A stretch of DNA of 64,000 nucleotides from Helicoverpa zea. Lineage: Eukaryota > Arthropoda > Insecta > Lepidoptera > Noctuidae. The stretch lies in assembly GCF_022581195.2 (NCBI RefSeq), contig NC_061468.1, forward strand, positions 11,736,001 to 11,800,000. The letters run 5' to 3'. Under the pieces are notes generated by a model. It was not told the origin of the DNA and ran no database searches. It saw nothing but the letters and a program-made list of their open reading frames with translations. Below, piece by piece: positions 22,850 to 34,338 of this stretch (its first letter is position 1; each line of letters opens with the position of its first letter). The position numbers and the translations under genes were made by a program.

Positions 22850-24915
22850 AAATTCAATAATGTAGTGGCTACTAATGGCGACGATATCTGTAACCTTTTT
22901 GCCTCGCAGTTCAGTTCCACTTTTAATAGAAAGAATATCCCGCTTGCGCGAACTCCTCAAAATTTCCCCCAACAATCTCTGGGTAGAATTAATTTTAATG
23001 AAAATGATATCTTTAAAGCACTAAAAAAGCTAGATGTTACGAAATGTGCCGGTCCTGACGGATTGCCACCAATTTTCATCAAAAAGTGTGTCCGAGGTCT
23101 TACTCTTCCGTTATCACTGATATATAATAGATCTTTGTCAACTGGAATTTTTCCCTCGGAGTGGAAAAAGGCAAACGTGGTTCCGGTATATAAAAAAGGC
23201 GATAAAGCTGACGCAAGTAACTATCGTCCCATATCCATGCTCTCTATTTTCTCAAAGGTATTCGAGTCCTTAGTTTGTCCCATATTAAATGCGCATATTA
23301 AATGTCAGATTGCACCTCAGCAACACGGGTTTTGCAGTAATAAGTCAACTGTCACGAATTTAGTATCTTACATTAATGACCTGTCATTAGCTGTGGACGC
23401 AGGTCAACAAATAGATGCCATTTACACTGACTTTAGCAGTGCTTTTGACAAAGTCGACCATCGGACGTTATTATTAAAACTTGAAAACATTGGTGTTCAT
23501 GGGAGTCTCTTGGAATGGTTTTGTTCATATTTGGATAAGCGCCGACAGAGAGTAGTAATGGAAGGGTACCACTCTTCGGAATATACTGCAACATCCGGTG
23601 TGCCACAGGGTTCACATGCTGGCCCAATATTATTCATAATTTTTATAAATGACCTACCAGATAGCTTTCGTCATAGTCGGTGTTCACTTTTTGCTGACGA
23701 CCTGAAAATCTACCGGGTTGTTGGGTCACTAGAGGACGCTGCACTACTTCAAAGGGACCTCAACTCGTTGCAGTCTTGGTGCGTCGCCAACGGCATGATG
23801 TTAAATGTAAGCAAGTGTCATCACATCACGTTTACACGTAAAAAACGCTCGATTCCAACATCCTATTCACTTGCAGGTGCTCCTTTGGAGAGAGTTGAGA
23901 CTATTCGGGACTTAGGCGTGCATCTTAGCTATAACCTGTCTTTTACTTCTCACTTTGACAGCATTACCGTGAAAGCTGCTAAAATGGCAGGTTTTATTAA
24001 AAGAGCGTGCAAAGAGTTTAAAGGCACTGCAGCGTTAAAAACTCTGTTTAATAGCCTTGTTCGTAGCACGTTGGAATATGCTTCCTCGGTCTGGAATCCA
24101 ATGTACAGCGTTCACTCGGACAGAATCGAACGGATTCAACGAAGCTTTACACGTTACTTACGGTTCAGGGATAATAGCTGCCCCAACAGAGCTGACTACA
24201 CGCTTCGTATGAATCATTTTGGACTGTCTTCTCTGCAAGATCGTAGGATTCTGGCGGATATGGTTCTGCTTTTCAAGATAGTGAACGGTCAAACATGCAC
24301 TCCCGAACTGCTTGAACAGATCAAATTAGACGTTCCTCGCGGGTGTCGGGTGAGATCGGTTAGGGCACGTAGTACATTTGTGAGTAAAAGCTGTCGTACA
24401 AACCTGGGACGCTCCGCTCCCCTTAATAGGATGATGGTCACTTACAATAAGATCAGTGCCAGTAATCAAGATGCTGACATTGATATCTTTTCGGATGCTC
24501 TCTCCCAATTTCGCTCTAAAATTATAAAAGAAGGATTGATTCGTAGTTCTCACTGATCTCCCATCAATAAATATTGTTAATTAAGTTTTTTTTTATGGTT
24601 GGATCTCGTTAATTTTATTGATTTATTACTTGATTTAATTTTGTTTAATTTAATTGTCTAATTTATCAAATTTTGTATTATTTTATTTTAATTTCTTAAT
24701 TGTATAGTTTATGTTTTAGTTACTTTTAATTTAATTTTATTGATTTAAGTTATTTACAGCCGACCACGCTATTATCTGAGAGCGCTGTGCACGCCTGTAA
24801 GTGATTTATTTACACAGAACTATCAATTCTATACTAATATCTGCGTAGCATTTGTAAATAAGTTGTTGGTGTGCCTTGTAATTTAATAAATTTAAATTTA
24901 ATAAATTTAATAAAT
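22850..24915 (+). mobile_element. LINE-B, main piece: RT domain, C-terminus and 3' UTR
   Basis: The frame open to the stop at 24554-24556 encodes GDDICNLFASQFSSTF, then the RT: YRPISMLSIFSKVFE, QQHGFCSNKST, YTDFSSAFDKVDH, GVPQGSHAGPILFIIFINDLP, LFADDLKIYR (nt ~23690), and LNVSKCHHITF. It continues with an IRDLGVHL block and a C-terminal RIQRSFTRYLRFRD segment. All RT core residues are present, but the 5' half is missing and LINE-A separates it from its linker. The apparent start codon upstream lies inside LINE-A and is not real. The 3' UTR (24557 to ~24880) is AT-rich and ends with GTTGTTGGTGTGCC and an AATTTAAT-type tail at about 24880-24915. LINE-D has a similar ending, so the two are relatives. 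The clade is within the Jockey/CR1 group. Confidence 0.85.
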
Positions 24916-24923
24916 TTATAATA

Positions 24924-27824
24924 TGCCTTTTTAACAAGAATTTCTTTAATTTTATTTTTAAAAGAACTGTCCGTTAATTCCAACAGATGAACCGGAATTC
25001 TGTTATAAATGCGTACACAAAGCCCCACAAATGAACCGTGTACCTTATGTAAACGATAATTAGGTGCGGTTAACTTGTGTTTATTTCTAGTATTAAAATG
25101 ATGTACGTCGCTGTTTTTACTATATGAATCTAGGTTTTGCCTTACGTATATTATATTGGCATAAATGTATTGAGACGCCACAGTCAGAATACCAATATCC
25201 TTAAACCTTTCCCTAAGGGAGACTCTAGCACCAAGTTTGTATATAGCACGGACAGCGCGCTTCTGTAGTACGAAAACATTCTCGATATCGGCAGCATTGC
25301 CCCACATAAGAATTCCGTAGGACATGATGCAGTGAAAATAGCTAAAGTACACTAAACGCGCCGTGGCTACATCGGTGAGAGCTCTTACTTTCCTGACAGC
25401 GTACGCAGCAGAGCTTAATTTACCCGTGATGCCAGTTATATGCTCACCCCATTGAATTTTGGAGTCTACTGTTATCCCTAGAAAAGTCGTAGCATGTACC
25501 GTTTCAAGTTCCTCATTGTTCAAAATTACACCGGGACCGAGATTTTTTACATTGGGCAAAGCAAATTTAATACATTTTGTTTTCTTCGTATTCAAAACTA
25601 AATTATTGGCTGTAAACCATTGCGTTACTAGTGAAAGACAAGAATTCACGTCATCAAAATCTACTCTATTCCTATCAACTTTAAAAATTAGAGACGTGTC
25701 ATCAGCAAACAATACTACATCACACAATGATTTTAAATAATATGGCAAGTCATTAATGTATACAAGAAACAAAAATGGACCTAAAATCGACCCTTGCGGT
25801 ACGCCCAAACGAACGGGTAGATTGGAAGATTTGACACCATTAACGTCAACACATTGCATTCTACCGCTTAAATATGAGCTAATAACACTAAGTGCGCTGT
25901 CTCTAATACCATAGTACTTTAGCTTCTGGGTAAGCGTTTCATGTTGGACGCAGTCGAACGCCTTGGAAAGATCACAGAACACCCCGATAGCATTCTGTGA
26001 CTTCTCCCACGCACTGAATATATGTTTCAGTAGAGCAACTCCGGCATCCGTTGTGGAGCGACCCTTTGTAAAACCGTATTGTTCCGCATGTAAAATATTG
26101 TATGAATTAAAATGCCGGAGGAGTTGATTTAAAATTAGCTTTTCAAAAATTTTGCTCAACGCGGGCAGAATTGAGATCGGTCTAAAGTTACCTAGATCGT
26201 TCTTGCTCCCGGATTTAAAGAGAGGTATAACTTTACTGTATTTCATAAGTTCAGGAAAGGTACCTGAGTCAATGCACTCATTAAATATACGAGCTAAATA
26301 GGGCGCAATATCGTCAATAATACAGTTTAAGACTTTAACAGAGATACCCCATAAATCACCTGTCTTTTTTGAATTTAATGACTTGAAGGTTCTTACTATG
26401 TCATAAGGTGAAATATAACTAAAGGTAAATGTGGCTTCACATTGACTAACACTACTACGTAAAAGTTTTTCGGCGTTGGTGGCAGAGGAGTCTAAGCCGC
26501 TAGTGGTCTTGATTGGAATATTAGAGAAGAATGTGTTAAATTCGCGAGCTACATCAGAATCTTTCTCATAAACTTGATTCTCATTAATGATTTTATACTG
26601 ATTATCACGCTGTTTGATTTTCCCGGTCTCGCTATTTATAATATTCCACGTCGCTTTTATTATACTCTTACTATTCTTAATTTTATTACTGAAATACATT
26701 GATTTTGCCGCATGACAAACTTTTTTAAACAATTTAGAATAATTCCTAACAAATCTAATAAAATTTTCATCAAAATTATAATTTTTCATTTCATACAACT
26801 CATACAGCTTAGCTCTACTCTTGTAAATGCCGGGGGTAGCCCACTCATTGAAGTTAGCCGTTTCTTTTAGTACGAGCGTTTTGGTTTTAAAACTAGAATT
26901 AAATTCGTATTTTATTATATCAAATAGTGCTCCGTACATTAAATGGGGATTGTTTTTATTTAATATTTCACTGTCTAGTTTCGCGTTAATATTATTTTTA
27001 AAACTATTAAAACGACTGGTTGTTAAGGGCCGACATGTTATTTCCCGCTTGATTTTATTCTTTTTATCAGGAAACCGCGCCAGTTGACCACAATGATCGG
27101 AAGTTAGGCCATTGGTAATCAGAGTCTCTGTGGCGCTACAATTAGTAAATATATTATCTAAACAGGTTGACGAGGTTGCCGTAATTCGAGTTGGTTCTAG
27201 AAATAAATTTACTAAGTTAAATGATTTAAATAAGTTTAGCAACCTTGTAGTTAAAGAAGATGATTCTAAAATATTAACATTGAAGTCACCGCAAACTAAA
27301 AGTGATTTACTAGTGGAATTAAGTTTAGAGAGAGAATTTTCCATTACTGATTCAAAAGTGTTAAAATCACCTGAAGGAGGCCTGTATACACAAATTATAA
27401 CAAACTGTTCCAGTTCAACACATGATAATTCTACATTGCGCTCGACTGATAATTTTACTATATCTGAACGTTCCTTACATTTTAAATTATTAGTTACAAT
27501 TATAAGAGAGCCACCATGGATGGCTTCCTTTCTAACGAATGAACTTTGTACTGTATAATTACTGTTATTAAGGAATATTATTTCACTATTTCTGTGCCAG
27601 TGCTCAGTTATGCACATAACTTGTACCATATAATGTTCAATGAATAGACTTAATTCTAAATATTTGCCGGAAAGGCCCTGAATGTTTTGATGTACAACAT
27701 TCAGTTGATGTGGCCCACCCTTTGTCGCACCATGTAGTTTACCTATCAAGAAGTAGTCAAAGTTCTCTTGGATTTTAAAAGAGCATTTGAACAATATTTT
27801 TCGAGCTTGGTGTTCAATTTAAGA
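24924..27824 (-). mobile_element. LINE-C, main piece: endonuclease-RT ORF2, C-terminus displaced by LINE-B
   Basis: A minus-strand frame of ~957 genuine codons encodes an APE-type endonuclease (VVHQNIQGL, ITEHW, YRPPSGD, VCGDFNVN at ~168, TCLDNIFTN, SDHCGQ). It continues into an RT with FRPISILPALSKIFEKL, QYGFTKGRSTTDA, FCDLSKAFDCVQ, GVPQGSILGPFLFLVYINDLP, LFADDTSLIF (nt ~25709-25697) and FLGITVDSKIQW. Endonuclease and RT catalytic residues are all visible. No ATG precedes the endonuclease and no ORF1 is seen, so the copy is 5'-truncated just upstream, ending near 27824. After KKAYY the apparent frame runs through LINE-B's tail and 3' UTR to 24834; those last ~30 residues are an artefact. The true end is at 17462-17412. 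CR1-group LINE, probably free of stops until LINE-B landed. Confidence 0.88.
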
Positions 27825-27832
27825 ACCAAAGT

Positions 27833-27960
27833 ATTGAGAGTGGGATAACAGAGATTGTACTTGTGTCTACACAAGCCCTAGTGCACTATTATATCTTGGG
27901 CAACTGGCTGATGTCCTTCTTGTACAATTGCCGTGGCCAACAGTTTGTTTAGAAGTTATT
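27833..27960. repeat. Degenerate interspersed repeat beside LINE-C
   Basis: Phrases such as ACTTGTGTCTACACAAG, AGTGCACTATTATATCTTG, GCAACTGGCTGATGTCC and TTGCCGTGGCCAACAG match, with changes, a short repeat often met in lepidopteran DNA (the GTGCACTAATAT...CAGTTGGCTAAT...GCCGTGGCCGA wording). It has no ORF. LINE-C inserted beside or into it. Confidence 0.4.
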
Positions 27961-30269
27961 ATTTGAAGTTAACATTCTTCTCTAAAATTTTAACTATCAT
28001 CTATCCCACTCCCATAAAGGCCCCACCACACTCCTTAAAATCGCAGCGTCCATATATCTCTCATCAGCATTGGTATTCCCGTGTAGGCGACACAGATGTG
28101 CGCATCAGTTAATTGGGTCAGAGTGCTGCGTGCGACGCGCAAACACGCGCAAACTCGACGCCTTTAGACGCCACGCGTACGTTTGAGCACGTCGCTGCGA
28201 AGGATAGTCTGGATAAGACCTTATTTCTTGTGTAGCTGGGAAATTTTCAGATGTGGATGATTTTTGGCAATATTCAATATTTCCGGTGTGGATGCAGTGG
28301 GAGGGGTACAAATGAAACTTGTACTGACTAAAGTCTAAAAATGTTCTTTGTGGAGCCCTTTGTGTCCCAGAGCCGTAGTAATTTTGACCTAATAATTCCA
28401 CCGTGGCGGCAGGTAAAATGGGTAATAGTTGGGGCTTTGTAATGCTTTTCTTAAGCAGGATATCGTTTACTGTAAGTTCAGGAGGAACTGAGCTTTTAAT
28501 TTAAAAGTAATTATACCTAGTATATAAAGTCGTATCCAGCATAATCTTTCGTAAGCTAAACGTGCGTCCGATCGCCGCTAGCCATGACGGCGATTAAGGA
28601 AATCTACATGTCTATGCTCTATGGATGCTAAAATAATTTATAGCCTGTGTACAGCCAGTGTTTGTCTATGGCGATCGTTAAACTGAATTGAGTAATTTTA
28701 GTGTTCAATAAAATTGGAGTACAGTAACTAGCTTTTAGAACGAGGGCAAAGAGCGGATCTTATTCAAATGGTGTTGAATGCATTAATTTAAATAAAAACT
28801 GTTTAAATAAATACATAAAGCTCGTAATGCATATCTGCAGCTGCTATAAATATATTGAAAAAGAATGAGTAATTTTATGCAATAAAATGAGTTTAAGTAG
28901 GAGAACGCGGTTTTAGACAGATGTTTTAGTTTTTATATTTTATTCTCAGTCTTCCACCTTTTGCTATTTAAACGCTTGTGAGAATTTACGTAACCATAAT
29001 TCCACAATAACTAAAATCCCAAAACAAAACCAATCCACGCTTTCACACGTCCCGATCAATTAGTGACATTTTCGCTACAATGCGTATTTCCTTCAATAAT
29101 TAGGGGGGGCGACTGATTAACGACCGGCAATGGATAGTAAATCAATCGTACAGTGTGTCGAGTGATTAACGGCTCGTCATTATATTGATAGTATAGGTTA
29201 ATGAGTTGCCCTAATGAACAGGATGTGTGTGCTTAAACAAATTCTTTAGATTATTGCCTAATTTGAAGCGTAGTGAGTTACCCTCTGAAATTGGCCTCTG
29301 CTCCCTCTTCTTTTATTATGCAGGGGTAACGTTGAGAAGCTATCGAAAAGGCGACTGAAAAAGAATTGGTTTACTTTTGGAAAGATAATGCACTATGTTT
29401 ATTTTGTACCTATATATGTTGTAATGGAAGTAAATGTTAGTATGCCGGGAGACAAGAAATGACACGAATTGTGATGACCCCTACTGAATTAGGTACATTT
29501 TCTAAGAAGGAATGAGTGTGACTACAATCCAGAACAATAATGTTTAAAATTTGAATTTAGGTACAAGTATAGAAACTACACAAAAACTACTATCTCTATG
29601 TTGAGGTGCTTATGACAGCAAACTTATACTTACTGACCCACATATCAATTGAAATACATTTCCTAATTCCAACAACACTGCTTTATCTGGGTATAGAATT
29701 CTCGGAAATTGCCTCAAACGCTACCAAAGAACAAATTACGAGCAATAATATATGAGAAACTCGAGGGTCTTTAATTTTCGTTTCCACATTCGCTGAAGTG
29801 TCTCATTTCAGCGCAGAAATTCAACACTTGAAGCCTTGCTCACCCCCCAATTACAAACCAGCATGTACTTTATAATTACTCACTCGAATTCTCCCTCAAG
29901 TAAACATGTACCACATAATAACGGCCTAATTACTCCGCTCAACAAACCGAAAAACATATTTTATTACTAATACGCTTTTAATAATTGGATACTTCGGCAC
30001 CTTCATTCCAATTACTTAATTATAAGTACGCAAGTGTTTTCGAATTCAAGCAATGTTTTTCGCCGTATTACGGTGAAGGCTTAAGTTGAAAAAAATTGCT
30101 AAATAATTGTTTAGTTAAGTCATTAGAAAACAATTATGGGTCTAAAGTAGTCTCAATGTAGGGACGTGTACTTATTCACAGTTAACTTAAACGTTTTGGA
30201 ACGAAATCTTAGACTACGATTGTTATCTACATGTATTACCATTAAACGTATCTATACGAAAATGATTTA
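27961..30269. other. Gene-free stretch with a CpG-rich patch
   Basis: A 98-codon minus-strand frame at 28105-28401 crosses a CpG-rich patch (28125-28200, with GCGTGCGACGCGCAAACACGCG). It shows no recognisable domain and no convincing splice context. The remainder is AT-rich. A G run at 29101-29108 lies in a locally GC-rich spot. No gene can be supported. Confidence 0.45.
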
Positions 30270-30679
30270 ACTACAAACATCATCATCATCCTCCGAGCCT
30301 TTTTCCCAAACTATGTTGGGGTCGGCTTCCAGTCTAACCGGATTCAGCTGAGTACCAGTGCTTTACAAGAAGCGACTGCCTATCTGACCTCCTCAACCCA
30401 GTTACCCGGGCAACCCGATACCCCTTGGTTAGACTGGTGTCAGACTTACTGGCTTCTGACTACCCGTAACGACTGTCAACGATGTTCAATGACAGCCGGG
30501 ACCTACAGTTTAACGTGCCATCCGAAACACAGTCATTGGTGTCTAAGATATACTTAGAAAGTACATACAAACTTAGAAAAGTTGCATTGGTACTTGCCTG
30601 ACCTGGGATCGAACCCGCGCCCTCATACTTGAGAGGTTGGTCCTTTACCCACTAGGCCACCACGACCACCACTACAAAC
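30270..30679 (-). mobile_element. tRNA-derived SINE, complete copy with 9-bp target duplication
   Basis: The element occupies 30279-30670 and reads on the minus strand. The head (30670 leftwards) has an A box in TGGCCTAGTGGG (30659-30648) and a B box in CGGGTTCGATCCC (30617-30605). A body of ~300 bp follows, and a short ATC/GAT tail lies at 30279-30289. ACTACAAAC at 30270-30278 and 30671-30679 is a perfect target duplication. This family is widespread in moths and is mobilised by a LINE sharing the GAT-type tail. A very similar copy lies at 52849-53251. It has no ORF. Confidence 0.92.
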
Positions 30680-32743
30680 AAAAGCACAAAATTAAACTGT
30701 CAGAAAAACAATTTAGCTAACACAGTTCAAATAGTTTTTTGACTAAAACATTATCACGGAGCTCCGCCCAGGCCATGTTAGGTGCGTCTAACCACCAGGC
30801 TGTGTTAGGCGCCTACCTAACCACACCGCAGAAACATTGACACACAGATTGACAGACATCGTATTACCGAATTAGTGATAATTGTACACTATGTCTTATT
30901 GGTGCGTGAAATATTACAGAGTAGGGTTTGAATAGAGAGTTTAACCATGTGTGGTAGAAGAGGTTATGTGTGAAACGAGTGTGTTGAATGAGTGATGTAT
31001 TTGATTTTGTATTTCAAAACTTGTTTTCTTTTGTTTTTTTTTCAGGTTATGGTAGTGTTTCGTATAATTATGTATTGGTTCAAGTATATGTGTGCAAGGA
31101 AACCATGGATAATAATAGGACTTTTACTACTTTTTATGTAATTTTATAGGAGAAGAATTATTTCAAAATGCTGGCTTATTTAGTGAGCTTTGTCACGGTT
31201 GACATAGTAAATTAGGTATATCAGTTGACCCTGTATTCTCTATACACAGCTACTCTGTGTTAATGTCCACGGCGTGTACCGCGTATGTATAAACTGTGTT
31301 TTCCTGGCCACACCCGCTCAATTACCAGGACGCTCGCACCGCGATCAAGAACACAAATTATTGTTATATTGTTTCATGCGGCTTCACTCGCGGCCTGACA
31401 GACGTAAGTACCTTCACAAAAAAAACCTGAAGTCTCCAACTAGGTCGTAGGTAATCCATATTAGATTGAATCTTAATTTGTTGAACCGACTGACTGTGAG
31501 TACCCAACTGTTTACAATAAAAAAAATTCATGAGAAAATCTTACTTTAAATAAAAATCGCATCAAAAACGTAAACTACTAAACTGATTAACTAAATTTAA
31601 CCTGACATCTAAATAAAACTTAAAATAACAATAACCAATTCCTAAACCTTTATTCCACCCATACATAAGCCTGTGTACACACAGACAATTCATTACAACA
31701 AACCAATTTGCGTTAGTTGTAAAAATAGTTAAAGCGACGTAACGTTCGCAATCCGCGCGCTTGCAGATTTTAATCGCATTAAACCGGGCTCTGATGTAAT
31801 TCAATTTATCGAGAGGCTAACTGTGTGTGCTATGCCTTATGGTATAGTTAATTTGTTCATGTTAATCCTTCAAATGGTTTGTTTGTGTTTCGTGGTGAAG
31901 GATTGAGCGTTTTTGTAAAGGTAGCACCCGATAGGTGTTGTCAAATTAATGTTCTGATACTTTGCCTCTTATACCAATTACATATATTCAGAATAATGTC
32001 AGTTTTTTTATCACGATCAAAAAAAAACATTAATGAACTTATAATTAACTAGCGACTCAACCGCTATGTTTCACACGGCTATTTAAAAAAATCTCTATCT
32101 AATAATTTAAAGATTTAAAAACATGCAATGCAAACAGCGGGAAGGGACTTTTTTATTAAACTACGAATTTGGTATGTGAACTCCTAACTTTTCTGTACAA
32201 TTATACTCCAATGAAATACATAACCTATGCAAGACATCCCAAAAATACAATTTAAATACTGCATGGAAATTGAACACTTAACACAAAATTCGATTACCTT
32301 ACCAAAACATGAACTTAGAACCACTAAACCTACATACTCCGGGTACATATAATAGTTAATTCCATTAATACAACATTAATGGTTCATCCGCTCACAGATT
32401 CGATTCCCGGCGCAGTAATGGACCTATTGAACTGTCAGTGATCACTGTAGACTGTACATCAGGCTGGTGGAACTGATTGCTATTATTTAATAATCATTGT
32501 GTGGATTAAGTACTGAGTAGTTTGTTGTGTGTGCGAATGGTTGGTTAGATATTATGTAGCTTGGGTTTGCAATGTTACTAGTGTAAAACTGAGTTAAATC
32601 CAATTAATACAGCTTTGGAATGGTTTTGTAACGTAACAAGGAGGAATTTCAATTTTTTTACGATATAATGCTGAATGATTGTGGGTACACAATAGTGTTT
32701 GTAAATTAATGTTCTTAAAATATGTTTAAATAGTGTAATATAG
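30680..32743. other. Gene-free stretch
   Basis: Two adjacent small hairpins occur at about 30778-30821 (GTTAGGTGCGTCTAACC and TTAGGCGCCTACCTAA). A B-box-like GATTCGATTCCCGG at about 32398-32411 hints at a decayed SINE. Positions 31375-31400 contain a trace of the 3832-type repeat (TTCACTCGCGGCC). The 80-codon minus frame at 31562-31804 has no recognisable features. Confidence 0.4.
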
Positions 32744-34338
32744 TATTTTAAAATGCATCTTAGCAATTTCCAGCATGGATTCGTAGCCTCTAGATCTACA
32801 GCTTCAAATTTGGTAGTTTTTACTGAGACCCTTATCCAGACTGTTGACGAGGGCAAGCAACTGGATGTGATATATACCGACTTCAGTAAAGCTTTTGACA
32901 AAATGCCGCATTCCATATTAATAAAAAAGCTAGCAGCATACGGTGTAGGTGGACCAATATTAAAGTGGTTCAGGTCTTATCTGACGGAACGCGAATTTTA
33001 TGTCGTTGTGAATGGGTATCAATCCTCATCACGTATAATCGCCTCTGGCGCTCCTCAGGGTTCACATTTGGCCCCAATTCTATTCATAATTTTTATTAAT
33101 GACCTTCCATCATGTCTCCAATATTCAAAGCCTTTTATGTATGCTGATGATTTAAAAATAGCACGAGTCGTTGAAACAGCCGAAGATAGCGAGCTGTTGC
33201 AACGTGACATCAATCAAGTAGTTGAATGGTGCCGCATTAATAAGATGCAATTAAATTCGACGAAATGTTACCATGCTAAATACACTAGGAGTATTAAGCA
33301 GATCGAATCGGAGTACTCCATTAACCAAGAAAAAGTACAGCAAGCTGAAATCATAAGAGACTTAGGTGTACTCTTCGATAGGAAAGTAAGCTTTATACCC
33401 CACATGGAACATATTATTAAGAAAGCGTCCAAAATGGTAGGTTTTATAATTCGAATTACAAAGTGTTTTCGTAAAAGTAGCACCAAGATAACATTGTACA
33501 ACAGTCTCGTACGGAGTATCTTGGAATATTGTAGTGTTGTATGGAGGCCCCACTTTGCCACACATATTCTGCGTTTAGAACGTGTACAAAAGCGTTTCGT
33601 TTGGCATCTGGCTTATCGCGAAGGGAAACACAAGTCTCTGCCCTCGTACAGTTCTCGCTTGGATCATTTTAGAATGCAACCTTTATCCACACGCAGAGAT
33701 ATCGCAGATGCCTTATTTTTACTTAAACTGTTGCGAAACCAAATTGATTGTCCCAATTTATTAAATCTTATTAGATTTCGGGCTCCTTCTAGATACCCTA
33801 GGAATGTCATAACGCCACTCTGTCCACCATTTCGAAGGTCCGTGCTTGGATCAAACTCCCCAGTCCCCAGGATGTGTAGGGTTCTCAACAGCTTTAGTGA
33901 TCTGATAGACATACACCATGACAGTATTCATACAATTTGTAAAGTTGTACTTGGTCTTAAATAATGATTGTTTTGTTTTTAATGTTATTAACCTGGTTTG
34001 TTTGTTATTTAATGTTATTTAATGATAAGTGATTTTAAATTATAAGTATGTAATTTCTAATTAATTTAATATACCAGTTAATTTATTAATGTATCTTTTG
34101 TAATCTTTTGTAACTTGTAATTCTAATTATTATTATTGTATTTTTTTTTAATCCATTGTAATTATCATGTAATCAGTTGTTAATATTGTACATATTATAT
34201 TTACCACAATATTTGTACAAGCGGTGTTAACCTATAATTAATTGTTACACAAGTGTAGGATAACATACATCTTGTGCTGTTAATGTTAAGGTGTAAACAG
34301 TTGTTGGTTAACCTCAAATAAATAAATAAATAAATAAA
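32744..34338 (+). mobile_element. LINE-D, 5'-truncated non-LTR element (RT, C-terminus, 3' UTR, AATA tail)
   Basis: The frame at 32753-33964 opens inside RT motif 2 (NFQHGFVASRSTASNL), so the copy lacks the endonuclease and the first RT motifs. It continues with YTDFSKAFDKMPH, GAPQGSHLAPILFIIFINDLP, YADDLKIAR (nt 33140), LNSTKCYHAKYTRS, IRDLGVLFD and RVQKRFVWHLAYRE. It ends at a stop at 33962. It parallels LINE-B almost phrase by phrase and belongs to the same clade. The 403-codon frame is open, so the insertion is not very old, but it cannot be autonomous. The 3' UTR ends with GTTGTTGGTTAACCTC and (AAAT)n at 34316-34338. AAAATG occurs at both edges (32750-32755 and about 34335-34341) but is too short and A-rich to prove a duplication. 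Confidence 0.88.

Noticed and set aside
27112..27558. 148-codon plus-strand ORF
   Set aside because: Antisense shadow of the LINE-C endonuclease region.
28105..28401. 98-codon minus-strand host exon
   Set aside because: No domain, no convincing splice sites and mixed composition; the frame probably survives because of the CpG-rich patch.
30605..30670. Host tRNA gene on the minus strand
   Set aside because: The tRNA-like head continues into a SINE body with target duplication; it is not a free-standing tRNA.
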